A DNA stretch of 14,846 bases from Puniceicoccaceae bacterium. GTDB lineage: Bacteria > Verrucomicrobiota > Verrucomicrobiia > Opitutales > Coraliomargaritaceae. The notes beneath the pieces were generated by a model. It saw only the letters and a program-made list of their open reading frames with translations. It ran no database searches and was not told the DNA's origin. This document shows, one piece after another, positions 7,674-14,846 of this stretch. The translations under genes and the position numbers were made by a program. The first letter of the stretch is position 1. Each line of letters begins with the position of its first letter. Where the stretch lies: assembly GCA_011522825.1 (NCBI GenBank), contig WTIG01000151.1, positions 1 through 14,846 on the forward strand, written 5' to 3'.

Positions 7674-8534
7674 ATGTCCCTTTTTGCTTTAAGTGAGAAA
7701 TTTTTATTTTCTGCCGCTACCCTGTTATTTGGCATTGGCTTTTTGTATAATTATTTTCAACTCAAATCAAAAGACAGTTACTCGCATACACTCACCTACC
7801 TATTCTTATTATTTGGATTCGTATTACAGAGTATTGCCCTTTATATGAGGGCCTTGGTCATCCATGCATGCCCTCTAGGAAATACCTTTGAAATCTTACA
7901 ATTTATTATTTGGTCCCTTGTACTACTTTTCTTTTTAATACGGCCAGTGATTAAAATAAAAGCGCTCGGACTCTTTATCATATTTATCGCTGCATTAGCA
8001 TCTACAATCAGCTTATCCATTCCCTCTCTAGATAGTTCTTATCTAAATTCCCTTGAAGCAAGCGACCCTTTTATAGAACTACATGCTTCATTAGCGATCT
8101 TCAGCTATGCGATATATATGCTACTAGCGATTGTATCGAGTATGTTATTGATTCAGCAATGGGGCCTTAAAAAACAACGCTTTCAAGGTTTATTTAGACA
8201 CCTTCCCGCAGTTCAAAAATTAGATTCAATTGCTAACGTTTTGGTTTGGATTGCCTCATTAACCTTATTTGTCGGTATTCTATTTGGCTCTTTCTACTGG
8301 AACGAAAAACCTGAGACTGTTCCGTTGTTTAAACTACTTTTAACAACGTTCATTCTAACCTTATATTGCGTAGTTGGAGTTCTTAAATACCTCAATAAAA
8401 TCACCCCGAAAAAACAAGCCATTGCCTACATAGTATTATTTACATTGGCCATTCTATCGCTCGGTGCGGTTCAGAAAGACAAACCTGAGATACCTTCCCC
8501 TATCATAAATTTTGAAAGCACGCATTTAAGATGA
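7674..8534 (+). CDS. hemX: HemX/CcsA-like cytochrome c assembly family membrane protein
   Basis: The product is an integral inner-membrane protein of 286 residues with about eight predicted membrane helices (roughly 10-28, 38-56, 72-92, 96-114, 136-160, 186-206, 217-237, 249-266). The CPLGNTFEILQF block (66-77) and the ELHASLAIFSYA block with His137 (135-146) are typical of the cytochrome c assembly family (PF01578). I do not see the Trp-rich WWD heme motif of true CcsA, which favours the HemX branch. HemX commonly lies beside hemA and in Bacillus subtilis affects HemA levels. Here its stop codon overlaps the hemA start as ATGA, implying translational coupling. A full CcsA candidate lies further downstream at 14152, so this is unlikely to be the main heme ligation partner. 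Direct heme binding is not shown by sequence alone. Confidence 0.8.
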   Translation: MSLFALSEKFLFSAATLLFGIGFLYNYFQLKSKDSYSHTLTYLFLLFGFVLQSIALYMRALVIHACPLGNTFEILQFIIWSLVLLFFLIRPVIKIKALGLFIIFIAALASTISLSIPSLDSSYLNSLEASDPFIELHASLAIFSYAIYMLLAIVSSMLLIQQWGLKKQRFQGLFRHLPAVQKLDSIANVLVWIASLTLFVGILFGSFYWNEKPETVPLFKLLLTTFILTLYCVVGVLKYLNKITPKKQAIAYIVLFTLAILSLGAVQKDKPEIPSPIINFESTHLR

Positions 8535-9586
8535 TGTCCAAAAATGAACCATTGCTTTTCATTATTGGGTCTTCACATGAACAAGCAAATTTAGAAGAAC
8601 GAGAAACCTTTAGCCTAAAAGAAGAGGAAGTCGATCTATTGGCTGATGATTTAATGAACCATCAATCGATTGATGAATGCTTAGTACTAAACACCTGTAA
8701 TCGCTTAGAGATATATGCGGTGTCTAACCAAGCACATCCAATAAATGAAATCCATCAATTTATCTGTTCACATCCAAGTCTTGCAAACACTTCATTCCCA
8801 AAGTCTAATTTCTCTAAAACGCAAACGGATGCCATTGAGCATACCTTTAAGTTATCCTCTGGACTGGCTTCTCAAATGATTGGCGAAACAGAAATCCTCG
8901 GCCAAATGAAACAGGCCTATACAAAAGCAAAGCAGGCCGAGCATACTGGAAAAACTTTAATCCGCTTATTTGAAAAGAGTTTTCAAGCAGGAAAATTAAT
9001 TCGTACCCAAACAGACATCTCCCGTGGGCAAGTCAGTATCGGTACTGTCGCACTCAATCTTGCAAATCGAATCTTTGGCAAACTCGAAGACAGTCGAATT
9101 TTATTAGTCGGAAGTGGTGATGTGAGTGAAAAAGTAGCCCAGGCATTAAAAACAAAAGGTGTGACTGATATTACTGTATCAGGACGATCCAAAGATAAGA
9201 CCGATTCATTAGCGGAAAAGTTTGGAGCCGCATCCATTCATTTTGAAAATTTCAAACATCAAATCCAACACTTCGACATAGTAATAACTTCCACGTCAGC
9301 ACCCGATTGCATCATTGATAGTGCCACCATTAAAGAAGCGACTAAAAAACGTCCGAATCGTCCCTTATTTTTAATCGATCTAGCAGTTCCACGAGATATA
9401 GAAGAAAGTACAGCTAAATTAGAAAATGTTTACCTCTACAACCTCGATGCACTGGCAAATATTGCCAATGAGAATATTGCCTTAAGAAAGTCAGAAATCG
9501 CCAAAGCTTCTCAAATGATTAAAGCACAGGCATGGAATTACTGGCTACAAGCCTTCAGGCGTTCGATGTTTCAAAAACATCAATGA
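8531..9586 (+). CDS. hemA: Glutamyl-tRNA reductase, short form
   Basis: This NADPH-dependent enzyme reduces Glu-tRNA(Glu) to glutamate-1-semialdehyde, the committed step of C5-pathway tetrapyrrole synthesis. The catalytic Cys56 lies in LNTCNRLEIYA. SGLASQMIGETEILGQMKQAY (110-130), the NADPH-binding GSGDVSE (194-200) and DLAVPRDI (283-290) are all recognisable. At 351 residues it is much shorter than E. coli HemA (418). The chain stops part-way along the long spinal helix, after a basic tail (RRSMFQKHQ), so the C-terminal dimerisation domain (PF00745) is mostly absent. The frame is clean and the end overlaps the convergent FAD oxidase gene by 7 bp, so this does not look like a frameshift. The start at 8531 overlaps the hemX stop; a second ATG at 8534 is possible. 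gltX in this window supplies the substrate. Confidence 0.95.
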   Translation: MMSKNEPLLFIIGSSHEQANLEERETFSLKEEEVDLLADDLMNHQSIDECLVLNTCNRLEIYAVSNQAHPINEIHQFICSHPSLANTSFPKSNFSKTQTDAIEHTFKLSSGLASQMIGETEILGQMKQAYTKAKQAEHTGKTLIRLFEKSFQAGKLIRTQTDISRGQVSIGTVALNLANRIFGKLEDSRILLVGSGDVSEKVAQALKTKGVTDITVSGRSKDKTDSLAEKFGAASIHFENFKHQIQHFDIVITSTSAPDCIIDSATIKEATKKRPNRPLFLIDLAVPRDIEESTAKLENVYLYNLDALANIANENIALRKSEIAKASQMIKAQAWNYWLQAFRRSMFQKHQ

Positions 9587-11001
9587 TCCCAAGGCATCTT
9601 TTTATCCACAGTTTGATGGTCCCAAACTTCAAAGGGATGAAAGATTTTACCTGGATTCAAAATACCATTAGGGTCTAGGGCCTTCTTCACTGATTGCATA
9701 GCTTCTATCGCCTCTTTTGAGTGCTGTAGCTTCATAAATGGAACTTTAGCCAGACCAATTCCATGTTCTCCAGTAATTGATCCTCCAAGTGACACTACAT
9801 GCCGCATTAATTTCACTATACCCTTTTTAGCACGCTTTCGTTCATCGGCATTAGAACGATTATACATAATATGCACGTGTAAGTTTCCATCACCAGCATG
9901 TCCAAATGTCGGTGTCGCCAAGCCTATTTCTTTTTTCAATTCTAAAGTATATCGAATCAGATCATACTGACGCTCTATCGGAACCACAACATCTTCATTT
10001 AATTTTGTATCTGCAATTGAGTACATAGCTTGCGAGCATAGTCGCCTCACTTTCAAAATTGCTTCTGATGCCTTTTCTGTTTTCGCTTCCACATGATCAA
10101 TCGCCATTGGCTTTGTTATTTCTAGCAAGGCTTTCTTCTGCTGACGCAACTGATCAGATGAACCATCTAATTCAATAATCAAAAGCGATACGCTGGAGGC
10201 AGCCTTAAAAATTGAACGCCCCGTTAATCGTTCTGCACAATCCACGGATTGACGGTCGAGAAATTCGCACATAGATGGTAAAATACCTGCTTTTAGTAAA
10301 CGACTCACACAGGCTAAAGCCGACCGTTCGTTTTTGAAAGCAAACATACCCATCCAACGCTTCTCTGGTAAGGGTATCAATTTTAAATGTGCCTTAGTGA
10401 CAATCCCAAGAGTGCCTTCAGAACCGATCCATAAATCACGCAGGTTCAAACCCGATACAAATTTCTTTAAGGGCAAGCCCCACTCTACAAATGCACCATT
10501 GGCTAAATAACCTTCAAGGCCTAATACATAGTCCCGCGTCACACCATATTTCACACAATGCAAGCCACCCGCATTACAAGCGATATTTCCTCCTATTGTT
10601 GAATATTTCTTAGAAGAGGGATCGGGCGGATAAAATAAACCATACCGAGCCATCTTAGTTTGCAAAGCTTCTGTCAAAACCCCTGGCTCTACAGAAACGA
10701 TTTTTGAATATTGGTTTAGCTTAATCGATTTTAATAAAGAAAGATCGAGAACCCAACCTTCACAAACGGGTACTGCAGAACCAGTCGCTGATGAACCTGC
10801 CCCTCGAGCTGTCACGGGAATTCCATATTGATTGGCAAGTTTCAGAACTACCCCTACCTCTGCACCCTTTTTCACTCGAATGACTGCATGCGGTAGAATA
10901 GAAATTCTCAGATTGTCCACTGAAGCCGATTCTCTACTAGCAAGATCCGTCAATACACGCCCAGGCAACTTACGCTTTAATTGCGCTAAAGCACGTTTCA
11001 T
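9580..11001 (-). CDS. GlcD-type FAD-linked 2-hydroxyacid oxidase/dehydrogenase
   Basis: This is a flavoprotein of the GlcD / D-lactate dehydrogenase / D-2-hydroxyglutarate dehydrogenase group, oxidising a 2-hydroxyacid and passing electrons on; the exact substrate cannot be read from sequence. With the start at 11001 it has 473 residues. The FAD-binding PCMH domain (PF01565) shows RGAGSSATG (66-74), PPDPSSKKYSTIGGNIA and CNAGG (125-146), and GSEGTLGIVTKAHL. The C-terminal FAD-oxidase domain (PF02913) shows HAGDGNLHVH (368-377) and GEHGIG (411-416), whose His residues bind metal in homologues. No Fe-S domain is fused, and no glcE or glcF partner is nearby. Upstream in-frame ATGs at 11040, 11058, 11106 and 11130 would add up to 43 unconserved-looking residues; the last begins only 11 bp from ychF. 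The first conserved-looking stretch begins at 11001. Confidence 0.9.
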   Translation of the reverse strand: MKRALAQLKRKLPGRVLTDLASRESASVDNLRISILPHAVIRVKKGAEVGVVLKLANQYGIPVTARGAGSSATGSAVPVCEGWVLDLSLLKSIKLNQYSKIVSVEPGVLTEALQTKMARYGLFYPPDPSSKKYSTIGGNIACNAGGLHCVKYGVTRDYVLGLEGYLANGAFVEWGLPLKKFVSGLNLRDLWIGSEGTLGIVTKAHLKLIPLPEKRWMGMFAFKNERSALACVSRLLKAGILPSMCEFLDRQSVDCAERLTGRSIFKAASSVSLLIIELDGSSDQLRQQKKALLEITKPMAIDHVEAKTEKASEAILKVRRLCSQAMYSIADTKLNEDVVVPIERQYDLIRYTLELKKEIGLATPTFGHAGDGNLHVHIMYNRSNADERKRAKKGIVKLMRHVVSLGGSITGEHGIGLAKVPFMKLQHSKEAIEAMQSVKKALDPNGILNPGKIFHPFEVWDHQTVDKKMPWDH

Positions 11002-11057
11002 TTTCGTTTCTGATATTTTTTGGCTCACTTTAGCTAACATACAAAGTCCAAAACCCA

Positions 11058-11087
11058 TTGAGGCAAATCCATTTATAAAAATAAAAT
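11058..11087 (+). promoter_or_regulatory. Candidate sigma-70-type promoter for ychF
   Basis: TTGAGG (11058-11063, 4 of 6 consensus) and TAAAAT (11082-11087, 5 of 6) are separated by 18 bp, within the normal range. Transcription would begin near 11094, about 48 bases before the ychF ATG. The site lies in the 140-bp gap that appears when the divergent FAD oxidase starts at 11001. If that gene started at 11130, this promoter would sit inside its coding region. No experimental support exists. Confidence 0.35.
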
Positions 11088-11141
11088 ATTCATAAAGTTT
11101 TAGCATTGCCCTAAAGCAAGTCCTACTCATTTTAGCCTATT

Positions 11142-12244
11142 ATGTTACAAGCAGGAATAGTCGGACTGCCCAATGTTGGCAAAAGTACTCTTTTTAACGC
11201 CCTCACTCGTACACGAAAGGCCGAATCAGCAAACTATCCATTTTGCACAATTGACCCGAATGTAGGGGTTGTTCAAGTGCCAGATGCTCGCTTACAACCA
11301 CTGAAAGAAATTGCGAATACCACTACCGTTATTCCTGCTGCTATTGAATTTGTTGATATTGCAGGACTGTACAGGGAGCGAGTAAAGGAGAAGGCTTGGG
11401 CAATAAATTCCTCGCCAACATTCGTGAAGTGGATGCTATTGTTCATGTAGTACGTTGCTTTGAAGATGAGGATATCATTCATAACATGGGTTCTATAGAC
11501 CCATTGAGAGACATTGACATCATTCACACCGAACTTGTTCTTTCGGACATCAGCTCACTAGAGTCACAAAAAGAGAAGCTAGTTAAAAAAGCCCGAAGCG
11601 GAGACAAAGAAGCCGTTGAGTCAATCAGCTTAATTGAACGCCTACTTCCTCATCTGAACGATAATAAGCCGGCGATCACATTATCGATGAATGAAGATGA
11701 ACAAATTGCCTTAAAACGTCTCTGCCTACTCTCAGCAAAAAAGGTACTCTATGCCTGCAATGTTTCAGAAGATGATTTAGCTGACCCAAGCAATAATCCT
11801 TACGTTAAAAAAGTAGAACAGTTTGCCCAAGAAAACCACAATGCAGAAACCTGTGTGATCTCCGCCTCTGTTGAATCAGAGTTGATTGATTTTGATGAAA
11901 CAGAAGCCAAAGAATTTCTTGAATCGCTTGGGGTTTCTGATTCAGGCGTATCGCTACTCATTCGATCTACCTATAAACTTTTAGGACTCGCTTCTTATTT
12001 CACTGCTGGAGAAAAAGAAGTTCGTGCTTGGACTTTTAAGATTGGCATGAAAGCCCCCCAATGTGCTGGTGTAATTCATACTGACTTTGAACACGGGTTC
12101 ATTAAAGCTGAAGTCGTATCCTACGACGACCTAATCGAAGCTGGAAGTGTGCTTCATGCTAAAGAAGCAGGCAAATATCGCCTAGAAGGCAAAGAATACG
12201 TTTTTCAGGATGGCGATGTGACTCTTTTCCGTTTCAATAACTAA
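11142..12244 (+). pseudogene. ychF: YchF/OLA1-family ATPase, disrupted by a one-base deletion
   Basis: YchF is a ribosome-associated P-loop ATPase of the Obg-related group. The first 76 codons, from ATG 11142, are normal: P-loop GLPNVGKST (8-16), NYPFCTIDPN (31-40) and the G3 motif DIAG (72-75). After codon 76 the frame turns to nonsense and stops at 11448-11450. Reading the other frame from about 11369 restores the family sequence at once (VQGASKGEGLGNKFLANIRE). It continues through the ATP-specifying NVSE motif and the C-terminal TGS domain to the TAA at 12242-12244. Adding one base in the codon at 11367-11369 would give one 367-residue protein, matching E. coli (363). Everything else is intact, so this is either a very recent mutation or a sequencing or assembly error. 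The downstream part could start at a TTG at 11396 but would lack the P-loop. Confidence 0.93.
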
Positions 12245-12321
12245 TAAGAGTTTACCCAGCATTTAAAAAACCTAAGCTGAACGATTTGACGAAACCCAAT
12301 ATTTTATCTCATTCTGTCTCT

Positions 12322-12948
12322 ATGCCTTCAGACAAACATAATGATATGTGGTTAAAATTCTCATTAGCAGGACTCCTGACTATTGGTTTACTTATATTGA
12401 CTGCCTGTGAACAACAAGGTGTACAAAGCTACACCATACCCAAAGAAAAAAGCCTCGCTACAAGTGCACCTCAAACTAACGAACCTGAAATGCAAGTATT
12501 GCCAGGCATGCAATCCTTCGCTGATTCTGCTTCGGGCATCACTTACCAAACACCAGAGAGTTGGACCGAACATCCTCCTTCCTCAATCCGTAAGGCCAAT
12601 TTTAAAATAAACAATACTTCCGGTACAGCCGAAGTTTCTGTCACTGTATTCCCTGGCGATGTCGGTGGTACATTAGCGAATATCAATCGTTGGAGACAAC
12701 AAATTGAGCTAAGCCCGATTGATGAATCAAAGCTCAATGAAAATATCACTCCAGTAGTCATTTCAAATCATCAAGGCTATTTCACCAAACTTGAAGGCAA
12801 TACTCAATCGATTCTTGGAGGCATTCTTCCCTTTCATGGATCGACTTGGTTTATCAAAATGCAGGGCGATATTTTAGCGGTTGATGAAGAAGTGGAGACC
12901 TTTAAACGCTTTCTTTCTAGTATTCAAATTGAAGATACACACCATTAA
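12322..12948 (+). CDS. Predicted lipoprotein of unknown function upstream of resB
   Basis: I cannot assign a biochemical function. The N-terminus is a lipoprotein signal peptide: a hydrophobic core LAGLLTIGLLILTAC ending in a lipobox L-T-A-C, then EQQG. After the Cys comes a low-complexity linker rich in Ser, Thr, Pro and Glu, then a folded domain of about 140 residues (containing SFADSASGITYQTPESWTEH, SIRKANF, VSVTVFPGDVGGTLANINRW and TWFIKMQGD). The look is of a small beta-rich periplasmic domain. The start is uncertain: ATG 12322 (208 residues) and ATG 12346 (200 residues, with the neat signal MWLKF) are both plausible, and TTG 12286 is less so. It ends 6 bp before resB, with ccsA next, so it is very likely in one operon with the cytochrome c maturation genes. 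A role there is inference from position only. Confidence 0.85.
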   Translation: MPSDKHNDMWLKFSLAGLLTIGLLILTACEQQGVQSYTIPKEKSLATSAPQTNEPEMQVLPGMQSFADSASGITYQTPESWTEHPPSSIRKANFKINNTSGTAEVSVTVFPGDVGGTLANINRWRQQIELSPIDESKLNENITPVVISNHQGYFTKLEGNTQSILGGILPFHGSTWFIKMQGDILAVDEEVETFKRFLSSIQIEDTHH

Positions 12949-12954
12949 GAATTA

Positions 12955-14145
12955 ATGAATCCCATTCTCAAATTTTTTAGTTCCTTACGACTGACTGTTG
13001 TTTTACTGACTCTATCACTCGTACTCATATTTTTTGGAACCTTAGATCAAGTGGAATATGGAATTTGGGAAACTCAAAAACGTTATTTTGAAAGTTTCTT
13101 TGTTGTTTGGTCTTACCCAATACAAGCACCTGCAGGAATACACCTACAATGGCTTAAATTACCCCTTCCAGGAGGTTATCTTCTTGGCGGATTCCTATTA
13201 CTGAATTTATTAGCCGCTCATACAACACGCTTTAAACTAACCTGGAAAAAAAGTGGCTTATTTTGCATTCATTTTGGATTAATTCTTCTCTTAATCAGTG
13301 AACTACTCACAGACATTGTTTCCGAAGAAAGCCAAATGGCCATTGATGAAGGCGGGCAAACCAACTACTCCGAAACCGTTTTAGAAAATGAACTCGTATT
13401 CATTGATCGATCCGCTAGCGATTTCGATACCGTACACACTATTTCGACTGATTTGCTTAAAAAAGGAAAACGTGTTGCTATACCGAATTCTGATCTAAGC
13501 GTTAGAGCTATACACTATTACCCAAATGCAAAAATCGCCCGTGCCTCAGAAGCCTCTGGAGCTAGCCCACTCAATCGAACGATCGCCAATAAAGGAATCG
13601 TTGAAAGAATCGACCTTCAAGTGGTTGAACAGCCTGTGGACTATTCACAAGATGCCATTAATACGGCTACTGCATTTATTGAGATTTTAGATGCTTCTGA
13701 TAAGTCTCTTGGAATTTGGCTTGTTTCAAATGTTATTGATGGCCGCTTTCCCCCGCAAATAATTCAAACGGACTCTCTAAGTCTAGAACTCGCACTCCGA
13801 TTTAAACGCTATTACCACCCCTTTACGGTCGAGCTAAAGGACTTTACGCACGAAAAGTATCCAGGTACAGAAATCCCGTATAATTTTTCTAGTGAAGTTT
13901 TTGTGAATGATTTAAATCAAAACAAAAAACAGAAGGCGCTTATTTACATGAATCATCCGCTTCGCTATGGAGGACTCACCTTTTATCAAGCATCCTTTGC
14001 TAATGAAGATACGACCTCCATTCTCCAGGTAGTCAAAAACCCAGGTTGGCTATTACCCTACATCAGTGTTTTGCTCATGGGCTTAGGTATGTGTTTCCAA
14101 TTTGGAATGCACTTCATAAAATTTTCAAGAAAGGCTAAGCATTAA
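12955..14145 (+). CDS. resB: Cytochrome c biogenesis protein ResB (CcsB), System II
   Basis: This inner-membrane partner of CcsA in System II cytochrome c maturation helps move heme to the outer face of the membrane and present apocytochrome. The 396 residues contain three N-terminal membrane helices (about 11-30, 73-90, 100-120), a large extracytoplasmic domain (about 121-363), and a last helix (366-386) with a basic cytoplasmic tail. SSLRLTVVLLTLSLVLIFFGTLDQ at the N-terminus and the NHPLRYGGLTFYQASF block (333-348) before the last helix are typical of ResB (PF05140). His106 in the third helix (CIHFGLILLL) is a good candidate for the membrane heme ligand known in CcsBA proteins. It starts 6 bp after the lipoprotein gene and ends 6 bp before ccsA. 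Confidence 0.94.
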   Translation: MNPILKFFSSLRLTVVLLTLSLVLIFFGTLDQVEYGIWETQKRYFESFFVVWSYPIQAPAGIHLQWLKLPLPGGYLLGGFLLLNLLAAHTTRFKLTWKKSGLFCIHFGLILLLISELLTDIVSEESQMAIDEGGQTNYSETVLENELVFIDRSASDFDTVHTISTDLLKKGKRVAIPNSDLSVRAIHYYPNAKIARASEASGASPLNRTIANKGIVERIDLQVVEQPVDYSQDAINTATAFIEILDASDKSLGIWLVSNVIDGRFPPQIIQTDSLSLELALRFKRYYHPFTVELKDFTHEKYPGTEIPYNFSSEVFVNDLNQNKKQKALIYMNHPLRYGGLTFYQASFANEDTTSILQVVKNPGWLLPYISVLLMGLGMCFQFGMHFIKFSRKAKH

Positions 14146-14151
14146 TCTAAG

Positions 14152-14846
14152 ATGAAAGCATTCATTTATATCGTAGTCGCAGTTATCACGCTAAGCACGG
14201 TTTTTCGCCAGTTTTCTGCTGAACGCATCGACTCGGAATTCGATAAACAGGGCTTTTCTGAGCTACCGGTTCAAGTTGGCGGTCGTATTAAGCCACTCGA
14301 TTCTGTTGCTAGAAACACATTACTAATTCTATCAGGAAAACAAACTGTCATTGCTCCCGATGGCTCTAAACTTTCTGCAATCGAATGGTTTATGGATCTC
14401 TGTATGCGTCCAGAAATCGCCGATACTTATCGGGTTTTCAAAATAGAATTTCCCGATGAATTAGGCTTAGAAGGACTCGCTGAAAAATCGAAACGATACT
14501 TTTCCTTTAATGATCTACAGCCTTATTTCTCTGAAATACAAACCGTTTACCAAAACATAGAACCAGAGCCACAAAAACGCACCGCCTACGAGCGACAAAT
14601 TGCTGAAATCTATAATGGCTTAATACTCTATAACAATACACTGCAGTCTTTACACCCTACTGGAAATAGTGAGCGACTCGATCGCTTAATTGATGAATAC
14701 CAAAGCTTTGAAGCTCTTATAGTAAACGGATTAAAAGCTTTGAAAGATCAGCAAGCTGGCCAAGCCTATGACGAAAATGCACTCAATGCTTTTATTGCTT
14801 ATGCGGATAGTTATTTGAAGCTTTCTCAAACTGCACGCCTCAGAAT
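14152..14846 (+). CDS. ccsA: Cytochrome c biogenesis protein CcsA with long N-terminal domain, 3' end outside the window
   Basis: An open frame starts at ATG 14152, 6 bp after the resB stop, and runs without a stop for 231 codons to the window edge. Residues 1-20 form a signal-like or membrane segment (MKAFIYIVVAVITLSTVF). The next part contains ELPVQVGGRIKPLDSVARN and TLLILSGKQ, a block I associate with large CcsA proteins in which a long soluble region precedes the heme-handling membrane domain. The remaining visible part is hydrophilic and helical, without membrane helices. The diagnostic WWD domain would lie beyond the window and is not seen, so the call rests on this N-terminal block and the resB neighbour. 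It would be the CcsA heme-ligation partner of ResB, distinct from the HemX-like protein at 7674-8534. Confidence 0.8.
   Translation, partial: MKAFIYIVVAVITLSTVFRQFSAERIDSEFDKQGFSELPVQVGGRIKPLDSVARNTLLILSGKQTVIAPDGSKLSAIEWFMDLCMRPEIADTYRVFKIEFPDELGLEGLAEKSKRYFSFNDLQPYFSEIQTVYQNIEPEPQKRTAYERQIAEIYNGLILYNNTLQSLHPTGNSERLDRLIDEYQSFEALIVNGLKALKDQQAGQAYDENALNAFIAYADSYLKLSQTARLR

Noticed and set aside
11367..11450. Programmed ribosomal frameshift in ychF
   Set aside because: No slippery heptamer or clear downstream stem is visible in the interval, and YchF is not known to use one. A deletion or sequencing error explains the pattern better.
11396..12244. Separate gene starting at TTG 11396
   Set aside because: It is the C-terminal part of YchF without the P-loop, directly continuous with the upstream fragment in another frame.
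12286..12321. TTG start for the lipoprotein, or TTGACG here as a -35 box
   Set aside because: Two ATGs downstream place the signal peptide better. As a -35 box, it has no acceptable -10 at 16-18 bp.
12245..12321. Terminator or riboswitch between ychF and the lipoprotein gene
   Set aside because: Only an A-run and no convincing inverted repeat are seen; the gap is too short for a known riboswitch class.

Overview
This window looks like ordinary chromosome from a fairly AT-rich Gram-negative bacterium. My best guess is the Verrucomicrobiota, class Opitutae. I base this on the protein flavours, especially the Cys-rich ferrochelatase and the large CcsA with a long N-terminal region, and on the gene neighbourhoods. 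No rRNA or other marker gene is present, so the assignment is an inference. I see no mobile element, CRISPR array, tRNA or rRNA. No gap without a gene exceeds about 140 bp.

Layout. (1) Positions 2-1345, + strand: the 3' portion of an exported TPR-repeat protein whose start and part of its signal peptide lie before the window. (2) Positions 1356-6411, - strand: a tight cluster transcribed gmd, fcl, gltX, glnS, with gaps of 8, 19 and 31 bp. It joins the two-step GDP-L-fucose pathway to the glutamyl- and glutaminyl-tRNA synthetases. (3) Positions 6541-9586, + strand: hemH (ferrochelatase), a HemX/CcsA-like membrane protein, and hemA (glutamyl-tRNA reductase). These supply the first and last steps of heme synthesis. 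(4) Positions 9580-11001, - strand: a stand-alone GlcD-type FAD oxidase. (5) Positions 11142-12244, + strand: ychF, broken by one missing base just after the G3 motif. (6) Positions 12322-14846, + strand: an unrecognised lipoprotein, resB, and the first 231 codons of ccsA, which runs off the window. The last two form a System II (Ccs) cytochrome c maturation module.

How the genes fit together. The right half is mostly about heme. HemA turns Glu-tRNA(Glu), made by the gltX product, into the tetrapyrrole precursor. HemH inserts iron at the end of the pathway. ResB and CcsA then carry heme across the membrane and attach it to c-type cytochromes. The lipoprotein, packed 6 bp ahead of resB, is the most interesting unknown and may be an accessory of this module. 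The left half combines translation (GltX, GlnS) with nucleotide-sugar supply for surface glycans (Gmd, Fcl).

The main oddities are the ychF frameshift, a GlnRS with QIGH in place of the HIGH signature, a HemA without its C-terminal dimerisation domain, a six-cysteine cluster in ferrochelatase, and the lack of Shine-Dalgarno sequences at every start I could examine. I found no convincing undescribed multi-gene system. Most of the window is recognisable housekeeping.
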